Assembly (NCBI RefSeq): GCF_003339865.1
Contig: NZ_QPKV01000009.1
Location: 124,001 to 188,000, forward strand
Reading direction: 5' to 3'
Length of the DNA: 64,000 bases
Source of the DNA: Pedobacter chinensis
GTDB lineage: Bacteria > Bacteroidota > Bacteroidia > Sphingobacteriales > Sphingobacteriaceae
Part shown: piece after piece, positions 50,974-59,610 of the stretch
Layout of the letters: the number at the start of each line of letters is the position of its first letter
How positions within the stretch are numbered: position 1 is the first letter of the stretch
Translations under genes and position numbers: made by a program
Notes under the pieces: model-generated
The model's input: only the letters and a program-made list of their open reading frames with translations
Told to the model about the DNA's origin: nothing
Database searches by the model: none

Positions 50974-51906
50974 CTAAAAGTCGCCGTTTACTTTAAATTT
51001 TTGAACCTTTAACCATCCTGCCATTAAATTAAACCAATCTGTAGTACTGGTTTTATTTATTAAGCCAAATCCATGTCCGCCCTGATCGTAATACAATAAA
51101 TTAGTTGGAACTTTGAGCTCGAGCAAAGCTTTATTCATCAATTCACTATTCGCCACCGGAACGGTCTGATCATCTTTGGCATGAACAAAATATGTTGGCG
51201 GTGTATCTTTAGTCACGTTTTTATTAGCAGAAAAATAATGTTTCAAACTGTCTGGCGGATTGGTGCCCAGTAAGTTTTTCATTGTACCTGTATGCACTGA
51301 TTCTTCAAAACTGATTACAGGATAAATTAAAACAGCAAAATTCGGCCGAAGATCAATTTTCTCCAGATTAGGAATTTTAATATCGTTATAATGGGTTATT
51401 AATGTTGATGCAAAATGTCCACCTGCAGAAAAGCCCAGAATCCCAACCTTATTGCTTTTTATATGGTACTTTTTTGCATTTTTTCTAACCAGATAAATTG
51501 CTTTTTGCGCATCTTGTAAAAGTGCGTATGTTTTATCAACCATTATTTGATCGCTTGGCAAACGATATTTTAGTACAAAAGCAGTTACCCCTATTGCATT
51601 AAATCGCTTCGCAACATCAATTCCTTCATGGCTAAAAGCCAATGCACCATATCCACCACCCGGGCAAATAATCACAGCAGTACCCGTTGCAATATCTTTT
51701 GGGGCTTCAAAAACAGTTAACGTTGGAATGGAAACCCTGGTAATGCTCCATGTTCCATTTGCCCTGATTTCTGTATTTTCAACATAAGTTGCAGGTGTTG
51801 GTTTTGCGCCCGGAATGCTATCAGCGTAAAGCGGAATAACTTCCTGAGCTTTAGAAAATTGAACTGCCATGAAAAAAAAGATGAAAAAAAGTGATGATTT
51901 TGCCAT
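50974..51906 (-). CDS. Alpha/beta hydrolase, secreted esterase/lipase-like
   Basis: A 310-residue exported enzyme with a signal peptide (MAKSSLFFIFFFMAVQFSKAQ). The alpha/beta-hydrolase core is clear: AVIICPGGGYGALAFSHEG (oxyanion region HGGGY type), the nucleophile elbow GILGFSAGGHFAS with Ser in GxSxG, the acid in HAKDDQTVP, and the histidine in YYDQGGHGFGL. This resembles acetyl-xylan or BD-FAE-type esterases, which remove acyl groups from glycans. It lies 10 bases after prfB on the same strand, so the two may be co-transcribed. Confidence 0.85.
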   Translation of the reverse strand: MAKSSLFFIFFFMAVQFSKAQEVIPLYADSIPGAKPTPATYVENTEIRANGTWSITRVSIPTLTVFEAPKDIATGTAVIICPGGGYGALAFSHEGIDVAKRFNAIGVTAFVLKYRLPSDQIMVDKTYALLQDAQKAIYLVRKNAKKYHIKSNKVGILGFSAGGHFASTLITHYNDIKIPNLEKIDLRPNFAVLIYPVISFEESVHTGTMKNLLGTNPPDSLKHYFSANKNVTKDTPPTYFVHAKDDQTVPVANSELMNKALLELKVPTNLLYYDQGGHGFGLINKTSTTDWFNLMAGWLKVQKFKVNGDF

Positions 51907-51916
51907 TTCTATTCTT

Positions 51917-52991
51917 TTAAAACTCCATTAAATATGCTTTCAAAAAATCATTTATATCGCCATTTAAAACCGCATCGGGATTTGAAGTCTGATAATTTGT
52001 GCGATGATCTTTCACACGTCTATCATCTAAAACATAACTTCTGATTTGCGATCCCCATTCTATTTTCTTTTTAGAACCCTCAACCGCAGCAATAGCCTCA
52101 TTTCGTTTACGTTCCTCAATTTCATATAACTGAGATTTTAATAAACGGATTGCATTCTCTTTATTTTGAAGTTGAGATCTTGATTCCTGGTTTTTGATGA
52201 TGATACCCGATGGTTTATGGTATAAACGAACAGCAGTTTCCACCTTGTTTACATTTTGTCCACCAGCACCGCCAGCTCTAAAGGTTTCAAATTCAATATC
52301 TGCAGGATTAACGTCAATCTGAATCGTATCATCAACCAATGGATAAACATAAACAGAAGCAAATGAAGTATGACGACGGGCATTTGAATCGAATGGAGAA
52401 ATACGAACCAATCTGTGTACACCGTTTTCACCTTTCAAATATCCGTAAGCAAAATCTCCATCAAATTGAAGCGTTACCGATTTAATTCCTGCAATCTCTC
52501 CTTCCTGACTGTCTTGTTCTGTGATTTTATAGCCGTTTTTTTCGCCCCACATCAAATACATCCGCATCAGCATGTAAGCCCAATCACAACTTTCAGTTCC
52601 TCCGGCTCCAGCTGTGATTTGCACCACTGCAGAGAGCTGATCTTCCTTATTGCGAAGCATATTTTTCAGTTCCAATTCTTCAACAGCTTTTTTACTGACA
52701 TCGAATTGCTCCTGAAGTTCACTTTCAGATGCATCGCCAGATTGAAAAAATTCAAACATGACAGCAGCATCTTCCACTGCATTATTGGTCTGGTTAAAGC
52801 CGTCAGTCCATTTTTTCTTTGAACTTATTTCGGCAAGTATTTTTTCTGCTTTTTTTGGATCGTCCCAGAAATCGGGCGCCATTGTTAATTTTTCCTCTTC
52901 ACGGATGGCATAGAGTAGCTCATCAACGTCAAAGATGCCTCCTCAGGGACGTTACTCTGTCCCTTAAATCCTGAATCTGTTCTTTGGTCAT
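51917..52991 (-). CDS. prfB: Peptide chain release factor 2, with programmed +1 frameshift
   Basis: RF2, about 357 residues, made by a programmed +1 shift. The first 20 codons (52991-52932, beginning MTKEQIQDLRDRVTSLRRHL) end at an in-frame TGA (52931-52929). Reading continues in the second frame from GAC at 52930-52928 to the stop at 51917. The slip site is CTT TGA C with an AGGAGG anti-SD stretch three bases upstream, the standard RF2 autoregulatory site. The SPF specificity tripeptide lies in RISPFDSNARRH and the GGQ motif in GAGGQNVNKVETAV. High RF2 favours termination at TGA, low RF2 favours the shift. Followed at 10 bases by the esterase. Confidence 0.95.
52928..52944 (-). promoter_or_regulatory. 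RF2 frameshift site
   Basis: The stimulator AGGAGG, then CAT, then the slip codon CTT, the internal TGA and C. Nearest-cognate spacing is the same as in other bacterial prfB genes. Confidence 0.93.
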
Positions 52992-52996
52992 AGTGG

Positions 52997-53004
52997 CAAA
53001 TATA
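52997..53004 (-). promoter_or_regulatory. Candidate -7 box of prfB
   Basis: Minus-strand TATATTTG matches the consensus exactly and ends 5 bases before the prfB ATG, so the message would be nearly leaderless. No TTG at -33 was seen. Confidence 0.35.
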
Positions 53005-53110
53005 TAAAATCGTTTTGAGCATAGCGCATATTGGGAGGCGATTAATATTACTGTTTCTGATTTAATTATTCTTCAAACCATTAATTCAACCTCAAGAATA
53101 AGTTGATGAA

Positions 53111-54415
53111 CTATTTTTTCATGCCCATATAATCCAGGGTAAGGTTAGCCAATAACTTAACGCCCAAAACAAATCCACTTTCATCTAAAAAGAAGTCGGG
53201 TGTATGGTGTGATGCGGTTTTTAAAGGGTCTTTTCCTTTTGGCATCCCTCCAAGAAACACAAACAATCCCGGAACTTTTTCCTGAAAAAAAGAAAAATCT
53301 TCAGCACCAGTAACAGGTGGTTTAAGCATCACATGATCTGCACCTGCAGTAGTCCGCATACTCGGAAGCATTTTTTCAGTTAAAGCAATATCATTGAATG
53401 TTACCGGATAATGATTACTGTAAGGGATTTTAACTTCAGCTTTTGCTCCGCCAGCTTCTGCTGTTTTAGTTACAATTGTTTTTATTCTTTCAATGAACAT
53501 GGCTTCATCTTCCTTGCTAAAATTTCTGACCGTTCCTAACATTTCCACTTTCTCAGGAATGATATTTGAACGAACACCACCATTAATAGCACCAATGGTA
53601 ACCACACCCGGATTTTCGGTCACATTGAGATTTCTACTCACAATAGTTTGAAGATTATTCACTATCTGAGCCGAAATCACAACCGGATCAACACTGCTCC
53701 AGGGATAAGCACCATGTGCCTGCCGGCCGGTTACAGTGATCTTCATATCGTTTACTGCTGCCATTGTACCTCCAGGGCGGTAAGTTACATTGCCAACTTC
53801 AGTTTGAGCATTGATGTGTAAGCCAAAGATAGCTTCCACTTTAGGGTTTTCTAAAACTCCCTCCTTGATCATTAATGCCGCACCACCTTCTTCGCCCTCC
53901 GGAACGCCTTCTTCTGCTGGTTGAAAAATAAACTTTACTGTTCCCGGAATATCTTTTTGCATGGAAGCCAGCACTTCTGCAACGCCCATTAAAATAGCAA
54001 CATGGCTATCATGACCGCAGGCATGCATTACGCCAACCTCCTGACCATTATATTGTGTTTTAACTTTTGAAGCGAAGGGTATATCAACTCTTTCTGTTAC
54101 GGGCAATCCATCCATATCCGCTCGTAAAGCAACTACGGGTCCTGGTTTTCCGCCTTTTAAAACTCCCACCACACCTGTTTTAGCAACACCAGTTTTAACA
54201 GCTATCCCTAAAGATTCTAAATGTTTAGCAATAATTCCTGCGGTTCTTACCTCAGTGTTTCCCAATTCAGGGTGTTCATGAAAATCTCTTCGCCATGCAA
54301 TAATCTTGCTCTCAATGGCGTCAGATTTTTTGGCTACCACCGAACGTAATTCTGATTTTTGCGCAAAAGCGCTAATTGAAATTAATAAGAATGCAACCAG
54401 GTATACTTTTTTCAT
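53111..54415 (-). CDS. M20 family amidohydrolase/aminoacylase (M20D-like)
   Basis: A 434-residue exported or periplasmic metallohydrolase with a signal peptide (MKKVYLVAFLLISISAFAQ). The M20 metal site is visible: ALRADMDGLPV, HACGHDSHVAILMG with two histidines, FIFQPAEEGVPEGEEGG with the acidic pair, and the final ligand region in HHTPDFFLD. Substrates in this family are N-acyl amino acids, hippurate or related amides. It has a dimerisation (lid) domain in the middle. The gene is alone; the 587 bases upstream hold nothing recognisable. Confidence 0.9.
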   Translation of the reverse strand: MKKVYLVAFLLISISAFAQKSELRSVVAKKSDAIESKIIAWRRDFHEHPELGNTEVRTAGIIAKHLESLGIAVKTGVAKTGVVGVLKGGKPGPVVALRADMDGLPVTERVDIPFASKVKTQYNGQEVGVMHACGHDSHVAILMGVAEVLASMQKDIPGTVKFIFQPAEEGVPEGEEGGAALMIKEGVLENPKVEAIFGLHINAQTEVGNVTYRPGGTMAAVNDMKITVTGRQAHGAYPWSSVDPVVISAQIVNNLQTIVSRNLNVTENPGVVTIGAINGGVRSNIIPEKVEMLGTVRNFSKEDEAMFIERIKTIVTKTAEAGGAKAEVKIPYSNHYPVTFNDIALTEKMLPSMRTTAGADHVMLKPPVTGAEDFSFFQEKVPGLFVFLGGMPKGKDPLKTASHHTPDFFLDESGFVLGVKLLANLTLDYMGMKK

Positions 54416-55002
54416 GAAAGAAGAGTGTTTAGGTTTATCGAAGTTCTAATCTAATGAAATTTAAGGAGATTGCAATTGTACGGTAAGAAAAAGAGATTGT
54501 TCCAAAAAGTCAGCGGGTTATTCCACCATGCCCTATCATATGATCACGAATCTATAGGGTGCATCATTCCAGTGAACGGGGATCGTAATGCGATAGATAT
54601 GACTAATTAACCCCTTTACTACATTATTTTTCAATAGCGAAAGTTTTAAGATTCCTATCCTGCGTGGAAATGAGGGGAAAGCATGATTTAAATTTTCTAC
54701 CCTAATTAACGTTTTGGATGTTTGTATTGTTATAACTAGCGATAGTTGTAGGATTTTTCATTGTTAGTTTATATTTCCAAAGGTGTTCAAGCTTGCTTCG
54801 CAGGTGCTTCGTGCCCGCAATTGATGGATTAAGCCCCAAAACGTTAATCAATAGATTTTGGTAAGTGTTATAAATAATGAACCAGCAACGGATGTTGATC
54901 AATTTATATTCTTTAATCCATTTTAAAAAATCTTATTGATTTTGAACATTAAAAAGACAGTTTTAAATTTTTGCTTTATTACTTTTACAAAAAACAAAGA
55001 AT
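54416..55002. other. Intergenic region before pgi, no gene seen
   Basis: A gap of 587 bases. A 13-bp inverted repeat, ATTAACGTTTTGG at 54705-54717 and CCAAAACGTTAAT at 54836-54848, encloses about 120 bases that have no coding frame. No exact -7 box for pgi was found. Confidence 0.5.
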
Positions 55003-56649
55003 ATGTTACCAAAAATAAATTTCACTGAAACCGCTGCTTACAAATATCTGGCTGATCATTTTATAGATATTAATCAGAAAAGCATTAAAGATCTTTTTGC
55101 TGAAGATCCCGATCGTTTTAATAAGTTTTCTGTTTTTTTTGAAGATATTTTGCTGGATTACAGCAAAAACAGAATCAGCGATGAAACCCTGGCGCTGTTG
55201 ATGCAGTTGGCCCGTGAATGTAAATTGGATGAGGCCATTAAAGCTATGTATGCTGGCGATAAAATCAATGAAACTGAAGATCGTTCAGTACTTCATATCG
55301 CATTGCGTAATTTAAGCAACACTCCAATTCTGGTTGATGGCAAAGATGTAATGCCTGAAGTAAATGCTGTTTTAGCTAAGATGGAAAAATTCAGCAACAG
55401 CATTATCAGTGGCGAGTGGAAAGGCTATACCGGGAAAGCCATTACCGATGTGGTTAATATTGGTATTGGAGGTTCTGATTTAGGTCCGGTAATGGTTACT
55501 GAGGCGCTTAAGCATTATAAAAACCACCTCAATATACATTTCGTTTCAAATATTGATGGAACACATATCGCCGAGACCTTGGCAGAGCTCAATCCGGAAA
55601 CCACACTGTTTCTCGTAGCATCCAAAACTTTTACCACCCAGGAAACCATGACTAATGCTCATTCTGCACGTTCCTGGTTTTTAGATAAGGGTGGTAAAGA
55701 AGATGACATTGCTAAGCATTTTGCAGCACTATCAACCAATGCAAAAGATGTTTCTGCTTTTGGCATTGATACCGAAAACATGTTTGAGTTTTGGGATTGG
55801 GTTGGTGGGCGTTACTCATTATGGAGTGCAATTGGTTTATCAATTTCTCTGAGCATTGGTTTTGATAATTTCAAACAACTTTTAGCTGGTGCACATGCCA
55901 CCGATAATCATTTTAAAACAACTGAATTTGAAAGCAATATTCCGGTTATTTTAGGTTTGTTAGGTATTTGGTATATCAATTACTATAATGCAGAAACCCA
56001 GGTTATTTTACCTTACGACCAATACATGCATCGTTTCGCAGCTTATTTCCAACAGGGAGACATGGAAAGCAACGGGAAACATGTGGATAGAAATGGTAAC
56101 GAAGTTGATTATGAAACTGGTCCGATTATCTGGGGTGAGCCAGGAACCAATGGTCAACACGCTTTTTACCAGTTAATACACCAGGGAACCCGAATTATTC
56201 CTGCTGACTTTATTGCGCCGGCACAAAGCCTAAATCCACTGGGCGATCATCATCCGATTTTATTATCGAACTTCTTTGCACAAACTGAAGCTTTAATGAA
56301 TGGTAAAACGGAGGAAGAAGTTATTGCTGAATTGGAAAAAGAGGGTAAATCTGAAAACGAGATTTCCAAAATAGCTCCTTTCAAAGTATTTGAGGGGAAC
56401 AGGCCAACCAATTCCATTTTATTGAAAAAAGTTACGCCTTACACACTTGGCAGTTTAGTGGCGATGTATGAACATAAAATCTTCGTTCAGGGTGTGATCT
56501 GGAATATCTTCAGTTTCGACCAATGGGGTGTTGAGCTAGGCAAACAACTGGCAAAAAAGATTCTTCCAGAGCTGGAGGGAGATCAAAAAGTGGAGAGCCA
56601 CGACAGTTCTACCAATGGATTGATTAATCAATACAAAACCTGGAGATAA
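55003..56649 (+). CDS. pgi: Glucose-6-phosphate isomerase
   Basis: A 548-residue glycolytic enzyme that interconverts glucose-6-phosphate and fructose-6-phosphate. Family signatures are complete: SGEWKGYTGKAITDVVNIGIGGSDLG, the phosphate-binding loop in ASKTFTTQETM, the first PGI signature DWVGGRYSLWSAIGLSISLS, the glutamate in QQGDMESNGK, the histidine in TNGQHAFYQLIHQGTR, and the C-terminal catalytic lysine in FSFDQWGVELGKQLAKKI. Length is usual for the longer bacterial type. No neighbour of the same direction is linked. Confidence 0.97.
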   Translation: MLPKINFTETAAYKYLADHFIDINQKSIKDLFAEDPDRFNKFSVFFEDILLDYSKNRISDETLALLMQLARECKLDEAIKAMYAGDKINETEDRSVLHIALRNLSNTPILVDGKDVMPEVNAVLAKMEKFSNSIISGEWKGYTGKAITDVVNIGIGGSDLGPVMVTEALKHYKNHLNIHFVSNIDGTHIAETLAELNPETTLFLVASKTFTTQETMTNAHSARSWFLDKGGKEDDIAKHFAALSTNAKDVSAFGIDTENMFEFWDWVGGRYSLWSAIGLSISLSIGFDNFKQLLAGAHATDNHFKTTEFESNIPVILGLLGIWYINYYNAETQVILPYDQYMHRFAAYFQQGDMESNGKHVDRNGNEVDYETGPIIWGEPGTNGQHAFYQLIHQGTRIIPADFIAPAQSLNPLGDHHPILLSNFFAQTEALMNGKTEEEVIAELEKEGKSENEISKIAPFKVFEGNRPTNSILLKKVTPYTLGSLVAMYEHKIFVQGVIWNIFSFDQWGVELGKQLAKKILPELEGDQKVESHDSSTNGLINQYKTWR

Positions 56650-56901
56650 TCAATAGAAAGGACATCAAAAAACCATTTTTTCAAGCGTAACGCAGTGCAA
56701 GCAGGAAATTTTTCAAAATAGAATTATCTATTGTCAGATTTCTTCATTGCGCTGCGTTGCTATTAAAATGATAAAATAAACTTTTTCGGGCCACTCTTTT
56801 TCTATTATATTATGTAATAATTCCAGCTAATTTCATTGTCAGTTTATGGAATCTTTGAAACCTGCACATCTTTAAATTGTTATATCATTAAATCACACGT
56901 T

Positions 56902-57435
56902 ATGAAACAGTTAAAATTAATATTGAGCATGGTTTTAGTAGCCTCATCGCTACAGTTGCTTGCCCAAACCAATAAAGAGACCACGGCCAGAATTATCAAG
57001 GAAAAAAATTACACTTTTGTTGCGAATACGGCCATTCCCATGTCAAATATGGATGTATCCAGGGTTTTAGAAAGAATGCCGGGAAATACCGGTGGTGGCT
57101 CCATCAATTTAAATGGTTCGCAATATGATTTCAGGGTAACGAAAGATAGTGTTGTTGCTTTTCTTCCATATTTCGGCAGGGCATTTAATGCACCACTTAA
57201 TCCTAATGAAGGCGGAATAAAATTCACTTCGAAAGATTTTACTTACAATGAATCTGTCAATAAAAAAGGTGCTTACACTGTCCAAATCAACACCAAAGAC
57301 ATTAAGCGGGAAAATTACAGGTTAACCTTAAATGTATCAGTTAATGGGTATGCAACCCTTGTAGCAAGCGGCAATAACAAACAACCCATTACTTTTAACG
57401 GTTATTTGGACGAACCGAAGAAAAAGGATAAATAA
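56902..57435 (+). CDS. DUF4251 family exported protein
   Basis: A protein of about 177 residues. The ATG at 56902 (MKQLKLILSMVLVASSLQLLAQ) opens a clear signal peptide; the frame goes back to a TTG at 56836 that adds 22 non-signal residues. The mature domain matches DUF4251, a small beta-rich protein found in many Bacteroidota: NLNGSQYDFRVTKDSVVAFL and YFGRAFNAPLNPNEGGIKF, then DFTYN and YRLTLNVSVNGYATL. Cell surface or periplasm is likely. No function is known. The gene is followed by the 176-bp tandem repeat. Confidence 0.85.
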   Translation: MKQLKLILSMVLVASSLQLLAQTNKETTARIIKEKNYTFVANTAIPMSNMDVSRVLERMPGNTGGGSINLNGSQYDFRVTKDSVVAFLPYFGRAFNAPLNPNEGGIKFTSKDFTYNESVNKKGAYTVQINTKDIKRENYRLTLNVSVNGYATLVASGNNKQPITFNGYLDEPKKKDK

Positions 57436-57448
57436 TTGTATCTGGTTT

Positions 57449-58080
57449 TACCGCCGACTTTGTTTTGTAAAAGGCAATGCTTTATTAAAGTTTGTGTTCC
57501 ATCGGCTACGGATTCTTCATTGCGTTCAGAATGATAATACCTGAAATGTGCCTGTCATTCTGAGGAACGAAGACCGCGAAGCAGCTACGAAGTAAATCCC
57601 TGACCTACAAGCGCTGTACCTGATTTACCACTGAATTTGTATTGTAAAGGCAATGCTTTATTAAAGTTTGTATTCCATCGGCGACGGATTCTTCACTGCG
57701 CTCAGAATGACAATACCTGAAATGTGCCTGTCATTCTGAGGGACGAAGACCGCGAAGCAGCTACGTAGTAAATCCCTGATCTACAAGCGCTGTACCTGAT
57801 TTACCGCTGAATTTGTATTGTAAAGGCAATGCTTTATTAAAGTTCCATCGGCTAAGGGTTCTTTGCTGCGCTCAGAAGGACAATACCCGAAATGTGCCTG
57901 TCCATTCTGAGGAACGAAGACCGCGAAGCAGCTACGAAGTAAATCCCTGACCTACAAGCGCTGTACCTGATTTACCACTGAATTGTTTTTGTAAAAGATA
58001 CTGTTATTGTTAGCGTTTGGTATTCCATCGCCTAGGGATTACTCATTAATTGTACTCATGCCTGCTTCGCAGGTCTTTAC
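57449..58080. repeat. Tandem array of 176-bp units
   Basis: Three copies of the unit (GGCAATGCTTTATTAAAG at 57473, 57649 and 57825, period exactly 176) contain CATTCTGAGGnACGAAGACCGCGAAGCAGCTACG and end TGATTTACC. Truncated fourth pieces follow to about 58080. The whole gap 57436-58116 is repeat with no gene. Confidence 0.88.
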
Positions 58081-58116
58081 TGCGTTCAGAATTACAGGTT
58101 GAATTTTAAGCCTCTC

Positions 58117-59199
58117 CTATTTCTTTATTATTTTGATCTCAAATATGTGCGGCCATTTTTTACCCGTTACAAAAAGCCTTTTAGTTGCTTTATCATAGGC
58201 AATCCCATTTAACACATTATTTGCCCGTTCATCTTCAGTTTTAAAGTATTCTGCCGAAAAAATCCCCGATAGATCAATTCTTCCTTCAACAGCGCCATTT
58301 TCCGGGTTGATGATCAAAATATCATTAGTGGTATAAACATTTGCATAGATTTTACCATCAATAAATTCCAATTCATTTAAGTTTTGAATCGGGCCTTTAT
58401 TATCATATACATCAATAGATCCGATCCTGTTATATTTATCCTTATCCAAAAAGAAAATTGTATTTGAACCATCAGTATTTAATACTTTTTGTCCATCAAA
58501 TGCCAAGCCCCAGCCTTCTCTTCCTGTTGTATATGAAAATTCAGAAAGTTTTTTTAATGTTGCTTTATCATAAACAAACCCAATTTTTTCGCGATAAGTA
58601 AGTTGGATGATTTTATTTCCTATAACTGTTATTCCTTCGGCAAAATATTGTTGATCGACAGGAGTAGATTGTACAATTTTTCCTGTTGAAGGTTCAACCT
58701 TCCGTAAGCTTGAATGCCCGTAATCTCCGGCACTTTCATAGAAAAAGCCATCATGATATTCTAAACCTTCTACATAAGATGAAGTATCGTGAGGCAATGA
58801 TTTAATTACTTTATAAGTATACTCAACAGGAGCCTGTGCAGCCAAAATATTAATGTTCGTGGTTAACTCTTCAGGTTCTCCTCCACCATAAATTTTTGCT
58901 GTTAAAATATGGCTTCCTAATTTTAATCCTTCAGTTTTAAGTTTGATGGACATCGTATCTACCTTTGAACTAACTTTTACCGTATCAATTAAATAAATAA
59001 CTGAATCTACTTTTTTCTCTGTACCAAATTGAATTTTCACTTCAAATTCTTTTCCATACGAAACATTCAATCCTATCATCGGAGAAAGAAAGCTGCGATA
59101 GGTATTGGTTAAACGATCTTTACAGGCGCTTGAAAAAGCAATAACGATTCCGATAAACAGTGTTTTTTTGATTTGATTAGTCTTCAGGCCAAAAAGCAT
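58117..59199 (-). CDS. Glutaminyl cyclase-like (glutamine cyclotransferase) lipoprotein
   Basis: About 360 residues with an N-terminal lipoprotein signal ending in the lipobox FSSAC. The ATG at 59199 is preferred (the frame opens with TTG at 59205). The C-terminal two-thirds is a beta-propeller of the glutamine cyclotransferase type: SYVEGLEYHDGFFYESAGDYG, FAEGITVIGNKIIQLTYREK, REGWGLAFDGQKVLNTDGSN and NLNELEFIDGKIYANVYTTND. Such enzymes cyclise N-terminal Gln to pyroglutamate, in the periplasm or outside. It overlaps the end of the yraN gene by 23 bases and is probably co-transcribed with it. Confidence 0.88.
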   Translation of the reverse strand: MLFGLKTNQIKKTLFIGIVIAFSSACKDRLTNTYRSFLSPMIGLNVSYGKEFEVKIQFGTEKKVDSVIYLIDTVKVSSKVDTMSIKLKTEGLKLGSHILTAKIYGGGEPEELTTNINILAAQAPVEYTYKVIKSLPHDTSSYVEGLEYHDGFFYESAGDYGHSSLRKVEPSTGKIVQSTPVDQQYFAEGITVIGNKIIQLTYREKIGFVYDKATLKKLSEFSYTTGREGWGLAFDGQKVLNTDGSNTIFFLDKDKYNRIGSIDVYDNKGPIQNLNELEFIDGKIYANVYTTNDILIINPENGAVEGRIDLSGIFSAEYFKTEDERANNVLNGIAYDKATKRLFVTGKKWPHIFEIKIIKK

Positions 59200-59542
59200 C
59201 TTCAATGTGATTTAAGTTATAATTTTTGTTTTTTGTAAAGGTAATGGCAATAATATCAAAACGAATATCATTTTTATGGTTCATTATTTCAATATATTCG
59301 CTTGAAGCGAGCTCCATTTGTTTTTGTTTGGATTTATGTACAAATTCTTCAGGTTGACCAAAAGCAATTGATGTTCGGGTTTTCACTTCCACAAAAACCA
59401 TTATGCCATCTTTGTAAACAATTAAGTCAACTTCAGCTTTGCCATGCGTCCAATTCTCATCCAGCACTTCATAACCATTATTTACCAGATATTGTTTGGC
59501 AATACTTTCGCCTTCTTTTCCTAAGTTGTTATGAAGCGCCAT
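59177..59542 (-). CDS. YraN family protein (UPF0102, nuclease-like fold)
   Basis: A 121-residue cytosolic protein of the UPF0102/YraN family. It has the endonuclease-like fold with LGKEGESIAKQYLVNNGYEV, the acidic/lysine pair in GKAEVDLIVYKDGIMVFVEVKTR (D, then E-x-K), and the C-terminal IRFDIIAITF. The family is widespread and linked to DNA processing, but its function is not established. The stop lies 23 bases inside the glutaminyl cyclase start. Confidence 0.9.
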   Translation of the reverse strand: MALHNNLGKEGESIAKQYLVNNGYEVLDENWTHGKAEVDLIVYKDGIMVFVEVKTRTSIAFGQPEEFVHKSKQKQMELASSEYIEIMNHKNDIRFDIIAITFTKNKNYNLNHIEDAFWPED

Positions 59543-59610
59543 TTTAATTTCTGAATGAGTGAATGTAAAAAACTTAATCTTAAAATCCTTAAATCCAATA
59601 AATCTTATTC

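Noticed and set aside
54705..54848. 13-bp inverted repeat as ends of an insertion element
   Set aside because: The enclosed 120 bases have no open frame or further palindromy, and no target duplication was seen.
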